DNA from: Porticoccaceae bacterium
Lineage (GTDB): Bacteria > Pseudomonadota > Gammaproteobacteria > Pseudomonadales > Porticoccaceae
Direction of reading: 5' to 3'
Assembly: GCA_002702725.1 (NCBI GenBank)
Contig: PABE01000152.1
Coordinates: forward strand, 1 to 64,000
DNA: 64,000 nucleotides
A program made the position numbers and the translations under genes. Below, piece after piece: positions 52,055-62,080 of this stretch. The number at the start of each line of letters is the position of its first letter. Within the stretch, counting starts at the first letter, position 1. A model generated the notes under the pieces. That model ran no database searches. It was not told the origin of the DNA and saw nothing but the letters and a program-made list of their open reading frames with translations.

Positions 52055-55000
52055 GTGCATCAGCAACGACGCATGCAGGGACTTGGCTGGTTACTGGGGG
52101 AAATCCAGTCCAGCCTGTCGATGGCGCAAGACGACCTCGATCATTATCGTCGATGTGGTGGTGCAAATCAGCTGTTGGACTGTTTAGGTCATCTGCATCA
52201 GGTTGGAGGAGCCCTGATGCTCGGCGAGTGCCCGGCAGGTAGCGAGCTGGTCATCGATATGGAGAAAGCCATTGAGGACGTGATCGTTCTGGGTGGTGAT
52301 TCAGTCGGCGATGCCAGTGCCGTGCTGTCACAGGCGATTACTGTGTTGACGGCCTATCTGGATTGTCTGATTGCCGGAGGCACCGACGAAGAGGCGCTGC
52401 TCATCCCTCTGCGCAATGACATTCGGGCACTGAGAGGACAGCCCCTCGTCACTGAAAATATCACCGGTATGCCCGATATAAGCCCGGTAGTGGCGGGTGA
52501 TTTCAGTGCCGTTTGCGATGATGCTCATGCCCGCCGACGACTCGAGAAGCTTGGCCATAACTACGGTTCTGCGCTGCTCAGGTCGACGGAAGCGGATGCC
52601 GGGAACGACGACCTGGCGGTGGTCGAAAAAGTATTCCAGTATCTTGAAACCCTGTGCCAGGGTTCCACCCTGTCTCTCTTGTGGCGGGTCGCCGGGGCCT
52701 ATATTGAAGCGCTTATACAAAGCGATATTCCCTGGACACTGGCCAGTAAAAGTATCATCCGGGAACTCGATCGGGCGATCCGCGGACTGATCAATGGCGA
52801 GCCAGAGCTCCCCGAGGGCTTGTTGAAAAACCTTCTCTACTATGTCGCGCTGTCCCGGTCCGATTCCCCGAAGGCGAAGGCTGTTCTGGAAAATTTCGAC
52901 CTGTCATTGCTGCCGCTGCCGGCGGGACGAAACCCCCTGTTGGGTCGCGAGCAGCGGCGGCAGTTGGTGGTAAAGCTCCATCAGGAGCTCGATTCAAGTC
53001 GTGAGCTCATCGCGGAATATCTGGGTATTCATCCTCGTCAACCCGGCACATTGACGATACTCGAGGACCATCTGCTCAAAATCGCCGCACTATTGTCGCC
53101 GGTGTTCGATTACCAGTTATCGCACCAGGCATCGGCTTTGCGTGAATATGCGGTGTCAATGCTGGCCTCCGAGCCGTCGCCGGCCTCTTTCGAAGAACTG
53201 ATCGAAAAACTGCTGGTGCTGGAGAGCACACTCCATGAGTGGCAGATACCATCGTCATTGTTACCCGCACCCTTTGGTGAATCTCCGGTTCCGAAAGGTG
53301 AACTGAGCATGGCGATGGCCAGTGTCTTGGCATCGGTTGGGGATGACATCGGAAAGGTCAAGCATTCGTTGTCCGCCTATTGCCGGGCGAAAAGGGATCC
53401 TGCCTTCCTGGATGGTGCGCCAGAATACGTCGAGCGGCTCGCGCGGGTTCTGCAATTTGTTGGTTGGGGGCGTTGCGCCGGCCTTCTTTTCGCCCTGTCG
53501 ACATATCTGTGCGAGCGAATCACCGCTAGCGACAGCGATCCGCCATGGTCGGAACTCGACCGGCTGGCGGAATCTATAACCTGCCTCGAGGATCACCTGG
53601 TGCTTTGCCAGGATTTTGGCGTCGACATGGCAGCGCCACTGTTGATGCGCGCGGAGCGCTGTCTGGATGCCCTTGGCTACCGTTCACCAAATGCTCCTGA
53701 TGAGCCCGAAGTCGAATGCGGACCAGCCGTCGGTGAAACTGACCCTGTGTCGACACAAGCGGAAAAACCCGCCCCTGTAACGAAAGAGGCGAAGGAGATA
53801 AGAAACATGGACAACGATATGATTGATCCGGAGATCAGGGAAGTGTTTCTCGAAGAGGCCCACGAAGTCCTCGACGCCCTGCATGCTGTCGTACCCCGCT
53901 GGCTGCAAGACAATGACGATAGCGAAGCGCTGGTCGAAATGCGCCGGGCGTTTCATACCCTCAAGGGCAGTGGTCGTATGGTCGGTGCAAACCAGATTGG
54001 AGAGTTTGCCTGGGCTATTGAAAACATGCTGAACCGCCTTATCGAGGGGCGGATTGAGTCTGGGAAAACGTTACAGGAGTGCGTCACGGATGCTGTCGCA
54101 CTGTTGCCGGAAATGCTTGCGGACTTCGAGCGGGACAACCACGCTGTCGATGGCGACAGGGTTGCGGGGTTACGGGAACTGGCCGGGGCTATCGCCAACA
54201 ACGACACAGGTCTGTTGACGTCGCTGAGACAGCCATCCGCCGGTGACGGCGGTGCGCCCGGTCAGGAGAACGATCAGGAACTGTGGGCTATCTTTGCCGG
54301 CGAGGTCCAGGGTCATCTCAAAATACTGTTGAAATTTGTTCAAAGTCAGCGCAAAAAGGCGCCGTTTTATGAGCCTCCTACGCCGGCTTTGCAAAGCGCG
54401 TTGCACACCCTGAAGGGCAGTGCCTACATGGCGGGTTTGACGACATTTGCAGACGTCATGGCGCCTCTGGAAGGTTTCGTACGGGAATTGCTGAATTTTC
54501 AGATACCGGCAGAGAGCCCGGTACTGGACCTTCTCGAAGAGGCCATAGAAATCAGCCAGCGGTATATTTCAGGGGCCGATAGCGACATTATCGAGGTCGA
54601 CTACTCCGCCTTCCTTTCACACCTGAGCAGTGTCCGCGAGCAGTTCATTGCTCCCCATATGGGGCAAGAGAAGCCCGACACGGTAACTGATCCGTCGGCG
54701 CTTCACGATTTGATGGCCAATGGACTGGAGGCTGTGCTCGACGCGGATGAGATACTTCGGGCCGCACTGGGTTCTGGGGCATGGGATCCGGTGGCAGTGT
54801 CGCAACTGCAGGCGGAACTGGACAGCTTGATCGCCGCCGCCGGCCGGGCCGGTGTGCCGCCGCTGGTGAAATTGTCGGCGTTGTTGTCATCCTTGTATGG
54901 CAGTCTCGACGGGTCACCCACTGCCGAGTTGGTTGCCAATCTGAGTACCGGGCACGAGGCATTGCTCGACATGATTGATGCCCTTGCCGCACATCAGGAG

Positions 55001-57454
55001 GTAATGCCTGTGCCGGCGAAGCTGGTCAGTGCATTGACCCTCGACGGCGAGACCGCTGTCACCGAAGGTGACCGATCCGAGCCGATCGACAATGACGCGG
55101 AAGAACCAGTTGACTGGCTTCCCGAAGAACCTGACTGGGAGATTCTCGAGTTGTTTCTCGGGGAGGCCGATGAACTGCTCGAGACCCTGGAGCAGGGCTT
55201 CCAGCGCTGGCGTGAAGCGCCGAAAAGCAGCCAACACCCCGATGCGATCAAGCGCGCCCTGCATACGTTCAAGGGCGGGGCGAGAATGGCGGTGCTAAAC
55301 CGCCTCGGGGATATCAGTCACGACCTCGAAACCCGGGTCATCGCCAGCGAGAAGGCAATAGCCGGGGGTGACAACACCTCTCTCGCCGAGCTTCTGGGCG
55401 GTTTCGATCTTCTGGTTGAGGGCGTGGACGCGGTGCGGCAGGCCCATCGTACGGCCGGCCGGGGCCCGAAAGTGGCGACTGAGGCGGCGGAGCCGGAGAT
55501 CAGTGCTGAACCCGTCGGTATCGAAACGCAGGCCGGAGCCCAGATAATTCCTTTTACCGGTACCTACCGTGGCTTGGAGCCCGCACCTTCCGGTAACCAA
55601 TCCGGGGGTGAAGAAAGTGAATCCCAGGAGATGGTTCGCGTCACTGCGCCGGTCCTCGAGACCCTGGTGAATCTGGCCGGCGAGACGAGTATTTCCCGCA
55701 GCCAGGTCGAGCAGCAGATCAGTCAGTTCATGTTTTCCCTCGACGAGATGGGTGCCGCCATCCGTCGTATCCAGGATCAGGTCAGGTTGCTTGGCATCGA
55801 AACCGACGCTCAGGTCATGTTTCGCCGGGAACAGATCGAAGCGTCGGAGTCGTCCGAGGGATTCGATCCGTTGGAAATGGACCGCTATTCGCTCCTGCAA
55901 CAATTGTCCCGGGGGCTTCTCGAATCCTCATCGGATCTTCAGGACCTTCGTGAAACCCTGCTGGAGAATGCCAGGAGCGCGGAATCCCTGCTCGTCCAGC
56001 AGTCCCGTATCAATACGGACCTCCAGGAAGGACTCATGCGCACCCGCATGGTCCCGTTTTCCCGCCTGGTACCCCGCATCCGGCGAATTGTCCGTCAGGT
56101 TGCCGCCAGCGTCGGCAAGGATGTGGCGCTGAAACTGGAGAGTGTCGACGGGGAAATGGATCGCACTGTGATGGAGCGCATCGTGCCTGCCCTCGAGCAC
56201 ATGGTCCGGAACGCCATTGATCATGGCATTGAGCCGGCATCGGAGCGTGAACAATCGGGCAAGCCGGCACAGGGAACGCTATCGCTCAGTTTCGCTCGCG
56301 AGGGCGCCGATGTTTTGATCCGCCTCGCCGACGACGGCCGGGGGTTGGATGTCGATGCCATCCGCCGCAAAGCGCTGGCACAGGGACTGATCTCCGAGCA
56401 GGCCAACCTTTCCGACAACGAGCTTCAGCAGTTCATCTTTACCCCGGGGTTTTCCACCTCTGCGGAGGTGACCCAGATTTCCGGCAGGGGGGTCGGTATG
56501 GATGCCGTCAACAGCGATGTGCGGATGCTCGGCGGCGCTATATCCATTGTGAGCCACCGTGGCGCGGGTACGGAATTCACGGTTCGCCTGCCGTTTACGG
56601 TGTCGGTGAACCGGGCGTTGATGATTGAAGTCGGCGAGGATTTATATGCCATTGCCTTGAGTTCCATCACCGGGGTGACGCGAATAGGGCGCGAGCAGTT
56701 GAGGCATTTCTACCACCATCCCGAAGAGCGTTTTCAATACGGTGACGAGGATTATTCCGTGCGTTATCTGGGTACGCTCCTGTCCACCGAATGGCGGCCT
56801 ACGCTCGATACCGCACTTGACCAGTTGCCGGTGTTGTTGGTTCGCAGCGAAGGGCGTTATTTTGCGCTGCAGGTAGACGGGTTAATCGGCAGCCAGGAGG
56901 TGGTGGTGAAGTCCCTCGGCAAGCAATTCAACATGGTGCCAGGCCTTTCCGGCGCAACGGTACTGGGCGACGGCCGGGTGGTGGTGATTCTCGATCCGCA
57001 GGCGCTACTGCGGCATCCAGACGAGTCCCTGGTGTTGCCGCCGCTGGAAGAGAAGATAGAAGTTCAAACCAATGGTATCCCCACTATCATGGTGGTCGAT
57101 GATTCGGTGACGGTGCGCAAGGTCACAGGCAGGGCTTTGGAGCGGCAGGGTTTCCGGGTGATTACCGCCAAGGATGGCGTCGATGCCATGCGCATGCTCC
57201 AGGACAATACGCCTGACGCCATGTTGCTGGATATCGAGATGCCCCGGATGGACGGTTTTGAGGTGGCCCGCCTGGTGCGTTCCACCCAGCGACTGAAGGA
57301 TATGCCCATCGTGATGATTACCTCCAGAACCGGGAGCAAGCATCGCCAGCGCGCCTTGTCCATGGGGGTCAATCGTTATCTGGGCAAGCCCTATCAGGAA
57401 GACGTGTTGCTCAATACCCTCGATGAACTGCTCAACCGCGCGGCGGTGAGCTAG
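52055..57454 (+). CDS. chpA: Chemotaxis hybrid histidine kinase ChpA/PilL
   Basis: An 1799-residue kinase. The N-terminal region of about 560 residues resembles PilL_N/FimL and has a degenerate phosphotransfer-like LHQVGGAL at His48. Three canonical Hpt domains have His634 (AFHTLKGSGRMVG), His784 (ALHTLKGSAYMAG) and His1070 (ALHTFKGGARMAV). The CheA dimer and ATPase domain follows (LVNLAGETSISRSQ, then RNAIDHGIE, GRGVGMDAVNSDVRMLGG). A CheW domain and a C-terminal receiver with Asp1726 (MLLDIEMPRMDGF) end it. The Pseudomonas aeruginosa protein is about 2470 residues with eight phosphotransfer-type domains, so this is a shorter architecture. The GTG is the first start after an in-frame stop. 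Confidence 0.92.
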   Translation: MHQQRRMQGLGWLLGEIQSSLSMAQDDLDHYRRCGGANQLLDCLGHLHQVGGALMLGECPAGSELVIDMEKAIEDVIVLGGDSVGDASAVLSQAITVLTAYLDCLIAGGTDEEALLIPLRNDIRALRGQPLVTENITGMPDISPVVAGDFSAVCDDAHARRRLEKLGHNYGSALLRSTEADAGNDDLAVVEKVFQYLETLCQGSTLSLLWRVAGAYIEALIQSDIPWTLASKSIIRELDRAIRGLINGEPELPEGLLKNLLYYVALSRSDSPKAKAVLENFDLSLLPLPAGRNPLLGREQRRQLVVKLHQELDSSRELIAEYLGIHPRQPGTLTILEDHLLKIAALLSPVFDYQLSHQASALREYAVSMLASEPSPASFEELIEKLLVLESTLHEWQIPSSLLPAPFGESPVPKGELSMAMASVLASVGDDIGKVKHSLSAYCRAKRDPAFLDGAPEYVERLARVLQFVGWGRCAGLLFALSTYLCERITASDSDPPWSELDRLAESITCLEDHLVLCQDFGVDMAAPLLMRAERCLDALGYRSPNAPDEPEVECGPAVGETDPVSTQAEKPAPVTKEAKEIRNMDNDMIDPEIREVFLEEAHEVLDALHAVVPRWLQDNDDSEALVEMRRAFHTLKGSGRMVGANQIGEFAWAIENMLNRLIEGRIESGKTLQECVTDAVALLPEMLADFERDNHAVDGDRVAGLRELAGAIANNDTGLLTSLRQPSAGDGGAPGQENDQELWAIFAGEVQGHLKILLKFVQSQRKKAPFYEPPTPALQSALHTLKGSAYMAGLTTFADVMAPLEGFVRELLNFQIPAESPVLDLLEEAIEISQRYISGADSDIIEVDYSAFLSHLSSVREQFIAPHMGQEKPDTVTDPSALHDLMANGLEAVLDADEILRAALGSGAWDPVAVSQLQAELDSLIAAAGRAGVPPLVKLSALLSSLYGSLDGSPTAELVANLSTGHEALLDMIDALAAHQEVMPVPAKLVSALTLDGETAVTEGDRSEPIDNDAEEPVDWLPEEPDWEILELFLGEADELLETLEQGFQRWREAPKSSQHPDAIKRALHTFKGGARMAVLNRLGDISHDLETRVIASEKAIAGGDNTSLAELLGGFDLLVEGVDAVRQAHRTAGRGPKVATEAAEPEISAEPVGIETQAGAQIIPFTGTYRGLEPAPSGNQSGGEESESQEMVRVTAPVLETLVNLAGETSISRSQVEQQISQFMFSLDEMGAAIRRIQDQVRLLGIETDAQVMFRREQIEASESSEGFDPLEMDRYSLLQQLSRGLLESSSDLQDLRETLLENARSAESLLVQQSRINTDLQEGLMRTRMVPFSRLVPRIRRIVRQVAASVGKDVALKLESVDGEMDRTVMERIVPALEHMVRNAIDHGIEPASEREQSGKPAQGTLSLSFAREGADVLIRLADDGRGLDVDAIRRKALAQGLISEQANLSDNELQQFIFTPGFSTSAEVTQISGRGVGMDAVNSDVRMLGGAISIVSHRGAGTEFTVRLPFTVSVNRALMIEVGEDLYAIALSSITGVTRIGREQLRHFYHHPEERFQYGDEDYSVRYLGTLLSTEWRPTLDTALDQLPVLLVRSEGRYFALQVDGLIGSQEVVVKSLGKQFNMVPGLSGATVLGDGRVVVILDPQALLRHPDESLVLPPLEEKIEVQTNGIPTIMVVDDSVTVRKVTGRALERQGFRVITAKDGVDAMRMLQDNTPDAMLLDIEMPRMDGFEVARLVRSTQRLKDMPIVMITSRTGSKHRQRALSMGVNRYLGKPYQEDVLLNTLDELLNRAAVS

Positions 57455-57522
57455 GTCGTTTTACAGCCAAAGTATCATTGGCGTTGGTGGCAGACACCGG
57501 CGTGCAGTGCGGAGGAAAATAT

Positions 57523-57987
57523 ATGGCCAGTGCGTCTGCAATAGAGTTACCGGGTCGCCTCAGCTGCCTTCTTCTCAGCTTGTCGGATCGCAAGCTGCTG
57601 GTACCGATAACCGTTATCGCGGAAGTGATCAACAGTACCGAAGCGCTGCAGGTCGCTGAAACCGGTGGGCCCGTATATGGTTGGTTCCATTGGCGGGGCC
57701 AGCGGTTGCCCCTGCTCTCCTACGAAGCCTGTGTGGGTGCATCGCGTCCCCCCCTCGGGGGCGGTTATCGCATTGCCGTTATCAACGCGATCAGTGCGGC
57801 GGCGGGTACGGGCTTCTATGGGCTGCTGCTTCAGGAAATGCCCCATTCCATTCAGGTCAGCGGTGAGCACGACCTGAGCGAAGGGGACGATGACTGGATT
57901 TACCTGAAAGCGAATGTCGGTGAGGTTTCCGCTCAGGTGCCACGACTGGAAAAGGTGGAGCAACTGGTGGCCGGGCTGGCTGGCTGA
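57523..57987 (+). CDS. chpC: CheW-like coupling protein ChpC
   Basis: A 154-residue CheW-type protein. RLSCLLLSLSDRKLLVPITVIAEVINSTEALQVAETGGPVYGWFHWRGQRLPLLSYEACVG is the domain entry. It starts at the ATG at 57523 because GGAGGAAAATAT precedes it; an upstream in-frame start lacks a site. It lies 68 bp after chpA. The symbol is given from position and type. The Chp cluster ends here; no chpB, chpD or chpE follows. Confidence 0.75.
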   Translation: MASASAIELPGRLSCLLLSLSDRKLLVPITVIAEVINSTEALQVAETGGPVYGWFHWRGQRLPLLSYEACVGASRPPLGGGYRIAVINAISAAAGTGFYGLLLQEMPHSIQVSGEHDLSEGDDDWIYLKANVGEVSAQVPRLEKVEQLVAGLAG

Positions 57988-58025
57988 AAGGAGCGAATTC
58001 AGCTCCCCCGCCAGGTTCCTTGCCA

Positions 58026-58331
58026 TCACTTGAGGGAGCTGTAGTATTCCGCCAGGTTTTCAATATCCGCATCGCTGAGCGGCGCCGCCATGGGTGACAT
58101 GGAAGGCTCGTTTCGGGTGCCGTCCCGGAACGCCCGCATTTGCTTGATCAAATAGCCTTTTTTCTGACCGGCGAGATTGGGCCAGAGATCCATCTGACTG
58201 ATGCCCTGGGGGCCATGGCAGGCGGCGCAGACAGCGGCCTTCGCCTTGCCTGCTTCAATATCGCCGGCGAAAACGGGCGAACCGGCGAGTAGGGTGGCGG
58301 CAATGGCGCCGCAGACGAGTAACGACTTCAT
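58026..58331 (-). CDS. Small periplasmic class I cytochrome c
   Basis: A 101-residue protein. A signal peptide ends near Ala22 (SPVFAGD), followed by the haem motif CAACH at residues 35-39. [24 protein letters not shown] and the axial methionine in [21 protein letters not shown] match the short cytochrome c553/c5 type. It shuttles electrons in the periplasm; the partner is unknown. It is convergent with chpC and divergent from nothing nearby. Confidence 0.9.
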   Translation of the reverse strand: MKSLLVCGAIAATLLAGSPVFAGDIEAGKAKAAVCAACHGPQGISQMDLWPNLAGQKKGYLIKQMRAFRDGTRNEPSMSPMAAPLSDADIENLAEYYSSLK

Positions 58332-58431
58332 GTACTTTCCTCTCAGCTGTTAGTAGCAAAATCATAAACGACCCGCAAAGGCAGACCAATTGCCTTTCTT
58401 GATCAGGCCCATAGGCTGGGCAAAACCACGC

Positions 58432-59733
58432 CTACAACTGTTTGACGAAGATCTTTGAATTGCGCTGAAAGTTGTACAGCTCCTTTCTCTCTGCGGGCAG
58501 TGCTGAAAGATCCGCGGAAACAAAGCCGTGTTCGAGAAACCAGTGCGCAGTTTGCGTGGTGAGCACAAATAACTGTTCAAGTCCCTGATGCTTTGCCTGG
58601 CTTTCGATATCGTTGAGCAACCGGGAGGCCAGTCCCCGGTTGCGATAATCGGTGTGGGTGGCGACACAGGCGAGTTCCGCCGATTTGTGGTCGGCAAAGG
58701 GATACAGGGCGGCACAGGCAACAATGACCTGCTCGGCGTCGACGACCAGCCTGAAGCGGCTGATCTCCGTCTCCAGCAGTTCCCGGGAACGCTTGACCAG
58801 AACACCTGTTTCTTCCAGTGGGCCAATAATATCGAGCAGTCCCGGGATGTCTTCAATACCGGCACTGCGGACGATCAGGTTGCCATCGTGCAACAGTAGT
58901 GTACCTTCGCCGTCCCGTGTAAATAACTCGTTGAGCAGTGCGCCATCCCGTTCGTAACTGATGTAGTGGCACCGGGGTACTCCGCCCTGGCATGCCAGAT
59001 GGCCGGCCTTCAGCAGATTTCTCAAGCCCATGTCATCGAGTTCACTGAGGCAGTTCTCCACCTCCGGGAGGGAAATCATGCGCCGCAGCTCGCCGGCACT
59101 ATTGTTAATCCCCCTTGAGCCACAGAAAAATACCAGTTTTTCCGCTGACAGGGCGGTCGCTGTTTTTGTGGCGACCTCCTCGAAGGTGAGATTGAACGCC
59201 TCGCCGGTGGCGGAATAGCCGAGGGAGGAGAGCAGTACCATGGCACCATCATTCAGTTGCCGCTCGATGCCGGCGCGGTCGATCTTGCGCACTTCGCCGG
59301 TGTGATGGAAGTCAATGCCATCGCGCACGCCAACGGGCCTGGCGGTGATGAAGTTGCCGCCGATAACGCGGATACGGGCACCGTGCATGGGTGAGTTCGC
59401 CAGCCCCATGGACAGCAACCCCTCTATGTCGACCCGGGTATGGCCCACAGCTTCTTTGACACAGTCCATGGCGCGGGTGTCGGTAATCCGGGTCTGGCCC
59501 TGGAATTGCGGGCGAATGTCGTGCTCCGCCAGCCGCTGTTCGATTTGCGGGCGGGTGCCGTGAACCAGGACAATACGAATGCCCAGGGAATGAAGCAGGG
59601 CAATATCCTGGATGACATGGGGGAAATTTCCATGCATGACGCCGTCGCCGCTGATGGCGATAACGAAGGTCTTGCCCCGGTGCATGTTGATGTAGGGACT
59701 GGTTTGCCGAAAAAATTTGACGTGATCCACCAT
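58432..59733 (-). CDS. argA: N-acetylglutamate synthase ArgA
   Basis: A 433-residue enzyme for the first step of arginine synthesis. An N-terminal amino-acid-kinase-like domain covers about residues 1-285 (FRQTSPYINMHRGKTFVIAISGDGVMHGNFPHVIQDIALLHSLGIRIVLVHGTRPQIEQRL). A C-terminal GNAT acetyltransferase covers about 295-433 (VVDAEQVIVACAALYPFADHKSAELACVATHTDYRNRGLASRLLNDIE, with the acetyl-CoA loop RNRGLA). Length and order match the gammaproteobacterial ArgA type. In relatives the kinase domain is the arginine sensor. Confidence 0.95.
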   Translation of the reverse strand: MVDHVKFFRQTSPYINMHRGKTFVIAISGDGVMHGNFPHVIQDIALLHSLGIRIVLVHGTRPQIEQRLAEHDIRPQFQGQTRITDTRAMDCVKEAVGHTRVDIEGLLSMGLANSPMHGARIRVIGGNFITARPVGVRDGIDFHHTGEVRKIDRAGIERQLNDGAMVLLSSLGYSATGEAFNLTFEEVATKTATALSAEKLVFFCGSRGINNSAGELRRMISLPEVENCLSELDDMGLRNLLKAGHLACQGGVPRCHYISYERDGALLNELFTRDGEGTLLLHDGNLIVRSAGIEDIPGLLDIIGPLEETGVLVKRSRELLETEISRFRLVVDAEQVIVACAALYPFADHKSAELACVATHTDYRNRGLASRLLNDIESQAKHQGLEQLFVLTTQTAHWFLEHGFVSADLSALPAERKELYNFQRNSKIFVKQL

Positions 59734-59843
59734 GGGTGCTCAAACTCACTTTTCACTGGTGACCGGGTTCTGGCAGGAGATCGGGAGACTTCCTGCCATG
59801 AAGGGGCCTGACCGGCAACCAATCCAATAACAAGGCATCTACT

Positions 59844-60830
59844 ATGAGCAAAATCATACGTTTTTACCAGCCGGGCGGTGCCGAGGTGCAGCGACTGGAG
59901 GATATCGATCCCCCGAACCCGGGACCTGGCGATGTGCGGGTTCGGGTCCAGGCCATCGGTATGAATCGCTCAGACCTGATTTTTCGCTCCGGACTTCACC
60001 CCATGAAACCACCGGTGCCCGCCTGCAACGGCGCCGAGGCCGCCGGTGTGGTCGAGGTGGTCGGTGAGGGGGTCACCGCTTTTGCCCCCGGCGACGCGGT
60101 GGTCGTGGTGCCGCACATGAATCCCGAGCGGGGCACCTACGCGGAGCAGATACTGGTCGCCGAAGACCGGTTAATGCCAGCTTTCCAGGGGCTATCGGCG
60201 CTTGAAAACGCCGCCTTCTGGGCCAGCGCGTTTACCGCCTACGGCGGCTTGATCCAAACGGGCCACCTGATGGCCGGGGACGCGGTGGTGTTGCCGGCCG
60301 CATCCAGCAGTGTCGGTATCGCCGCCATTCAAATCGCCAATCTTGTCGGCGCAACCCCCATCGCACTGACCCGGAGTGAAGACAAGGTGGAGCGTCTGCG
60401 GGCAGCGGGAGCCGCAGAGGTGTTCCTGGCCAGTGATGACCAGCTAGCCGAAAAAATTCTTGCCTTTACCGCGGGCAGCGGTGCCCGCGTGGTATTCGAC
60501 CCGGTCGGCGGCGAACAGACGCAGACCCTCGCCAAATCCCTGAGGGGGCGGGGAACCTATGTGCTCTATGGCGTTATGGCCCCTGCTATCACACCGTTCC
60601 CGGTGCAGGCGGCGTTTGAGAACCTGCTGACGATGACCGTCTACCGGCTCGACTTTATCAATCGCCCCGAGGAGTTGCCGGCTGCCAGGGCATTTCTCGA
60701 TAACGGGTTGCGCAAGGGGCTGCTGTCGCCGGTGATCGACCGCGTCTTTCATCTGGACGAGGCCATTGACGCGCACCGTTACATGGAGGCGAACCGCCAG
60801 TTTGGCAAGATCGTGCTCACTGTGCCCTAG
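59844..60830 (+). CDS. Zinc-type/quinone oxidoreductase-like MDR enzyme
   Basis: A 328-residue medium-chain reductase. FRSGLHPMKPPVPACNGAEAAGVVEVVGEGVTAFAPGDAVVVVP is the GroES-like half. VVLPAASSSVGIAAIQIANLVGATPIALTRSEDKVERLRAAGA is the NADPH Rossmann half (residues about 150-195). The zinc-binding cysteine cluster of true alcohol dehydrogenases is absent, so a quinone or enone reductase is more likely. Substrate unknown. It is convergent with argE, overlapping by 14 bp. Confidence 0.88.
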   Translation: MSKIIRFYQPGGAEVQRLEDIDPPNPGPGDVRVRVQAIGMNRSDLIFRSGLHPMKPPVPACNGAEAAGVVEVVGEGVTAFAPGDAVVVVPHMNPERGTYAEQILVAEDRLMPAFQGLSALENAAFWASAFTAYGGLIQTGHLMAGDAVVLPAASSSVGIAAIQIANLVGATPIALTRSEDKVERLRAAGAAEVFLASDDQLAEKILAFTAGSGARVVFDPVGGEQTQTLAKSLRGRGTYVLYGVMAPAITPFPVQAAFENLLTMTVYRLDFINRPEELPAARAFLDNGLRKGLLSPVIDRVFHLDEAIDAHRYMEANRQFGKIVLTVP

Positions 60831-61980
60831 GGGCAACCGGGACCGGGTCAGGTGCAATACAGTAACGGCCGATCAGGCGCTTCAGGGTGTCCACCATGGG
60901 GTTGATACGTTCAAGGCCCAGGTACTCGTCCGGTTGATGGGCCTGGTCGATATCCCCCGGTCCCATCACGACAACGTCCATACCGAGTTCCGTCAGGTAA
61001 GCGGCTTCCGTGGCAAAGGCGACAGCTTCTGCCCCGTGGCCGGTCAGCTTTTCGCACTCGCGCACCAGGTCGCTGTTGTCCGGCGCGGAAAACGCCGGTA
61101 CCGCGTAATGGCTGAGTTCAATGGGCGTGCCGTCCGGCTCGCCCAGGGGCAGCAGCCGGCGTTCCAGCAGTGACTGAAGCTCCGCCATGTCCATGCCCGG
61201 CAACGGGCGAATCTCGAAGCCCAGCTCACAGTTACCGCAGATGCGGTTGAAGTTATCGCCGCCGTGGACACAACCGAGGTTCAGGGTGGGATAGTCGACG
61301 GCAAAAAGGGGGTTTTGGTAGGTGTTCTTCAGCTCCTCGCGGATAGCCATCAGTTCCGTCAGTACCCGGTTGAGGCTGTGCATGGCGTTGTTGCCCAACG
61401 CCGGATTGCTGGAATGGCCGGAACGGCCGGCGATGACCAGTTTCTCGATCATGATGCCCTTGTGACTGCGAATGGGCTTGAGACCGGTGGGTTCGCCGAT
61501 GACCGCATAGCGGGCCCTGGGTTTGCCCGCCGCCGCCAGGGCCTTGGCCCCGGCCATTGAGGATTCCTCGTCGGCCGTGGCGAGTACAATCAATGGCTGC
61601 TTCATCGCCTGGCCCCGACAGGCGCGCACCGCCTCCACCACCAGGGCAAAAAAACCTTTCATATCCGACGTGCCAAGACCGTAAAAACGGTTGTCCCGCT
61701 CGGTGAGAGCGAAAGGGCTGGACTGCCAAAGACTCTCGTTACAGGGCACCGTATCGGTGTGTCCGGCCAGGACCAGCCCACCGGGACCGCTGCCCAGGGT
61801 GGCAATCAGATTGGCTTTTCGCGGATCCGCAAGGGGCATGATTTCGACACGAAAACCAAGATCGGCCAGCCATACCGCCAGCAATTCAATAACGTCCCGG
61901 TTACCGTGGTCGATATCGGGAATGATGCTGCTGATGGAGTTGGTGCCGATCAGGGCCTTGAGCATTTGCTGGATGGTCAT
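60817..61980 (-). CDS. argE: Acetylornithine deacetylase ArgE
   Basis: An M20-family metallo-deacetylase of 387 residues that releases ornithine from N-acetylornithine. LVLAGHTDTVPCNESLWQSSPFALTERDNRFYGLGTSDMKGFFA has zinc ligands His74 and Asp with Asp76. LATADEESSMAGAK holds the catalytic glutamate pair. The dimer domain (SGHSSNPALGNNAMHSLNRVL) and the C-terminal histidine region are present. It works with ArgA, which is 1 kb away, in the same pathway. Confidence 0.93.
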   Translation of the reverse strand: MTIQQMLKALIGTNSISSIIPDIDHGNRDVIELLAVWLADLGFRVEIMPLADPRKANLIATLGSGPGGLVLAGHTDTVPCNESLWQSSPFALTERDNRFYGLGTSDMKGFFALVVEAVRACRGQAMKQPLIVLATADEESSMAGAKALAAAGKPRARYAVIGEPTGLKPIRSHKGIMIEKLVIAGRSGHSSNPALGNNAMHSLNRVLTELMAIREELKNTYQNPLFAVDYPTLNLGCVHGGDNFNRICGNCELGFEIRPLPGMDMAELQSLLERRLLPLGEPDGTPIELSHYAVPAFSAPDNSDLVRECEKLTGHGAEAVAFATEAAYLTELGMDVVVMGPGDIDQAHQPDEYLGLERINPMVDTLKRLIGRYCIAPDPVPVAPRAQ

Positions 61981-62080
61981 GCCCGGAGTTTACGTTTCGT
62001 CCCGGTAAAAGCCAATCGGCACTGCGCACACCTTTGTCTTTAGTGGCTTGTGCCCTACAATCGAGCGCAAAGGGGGAGCT

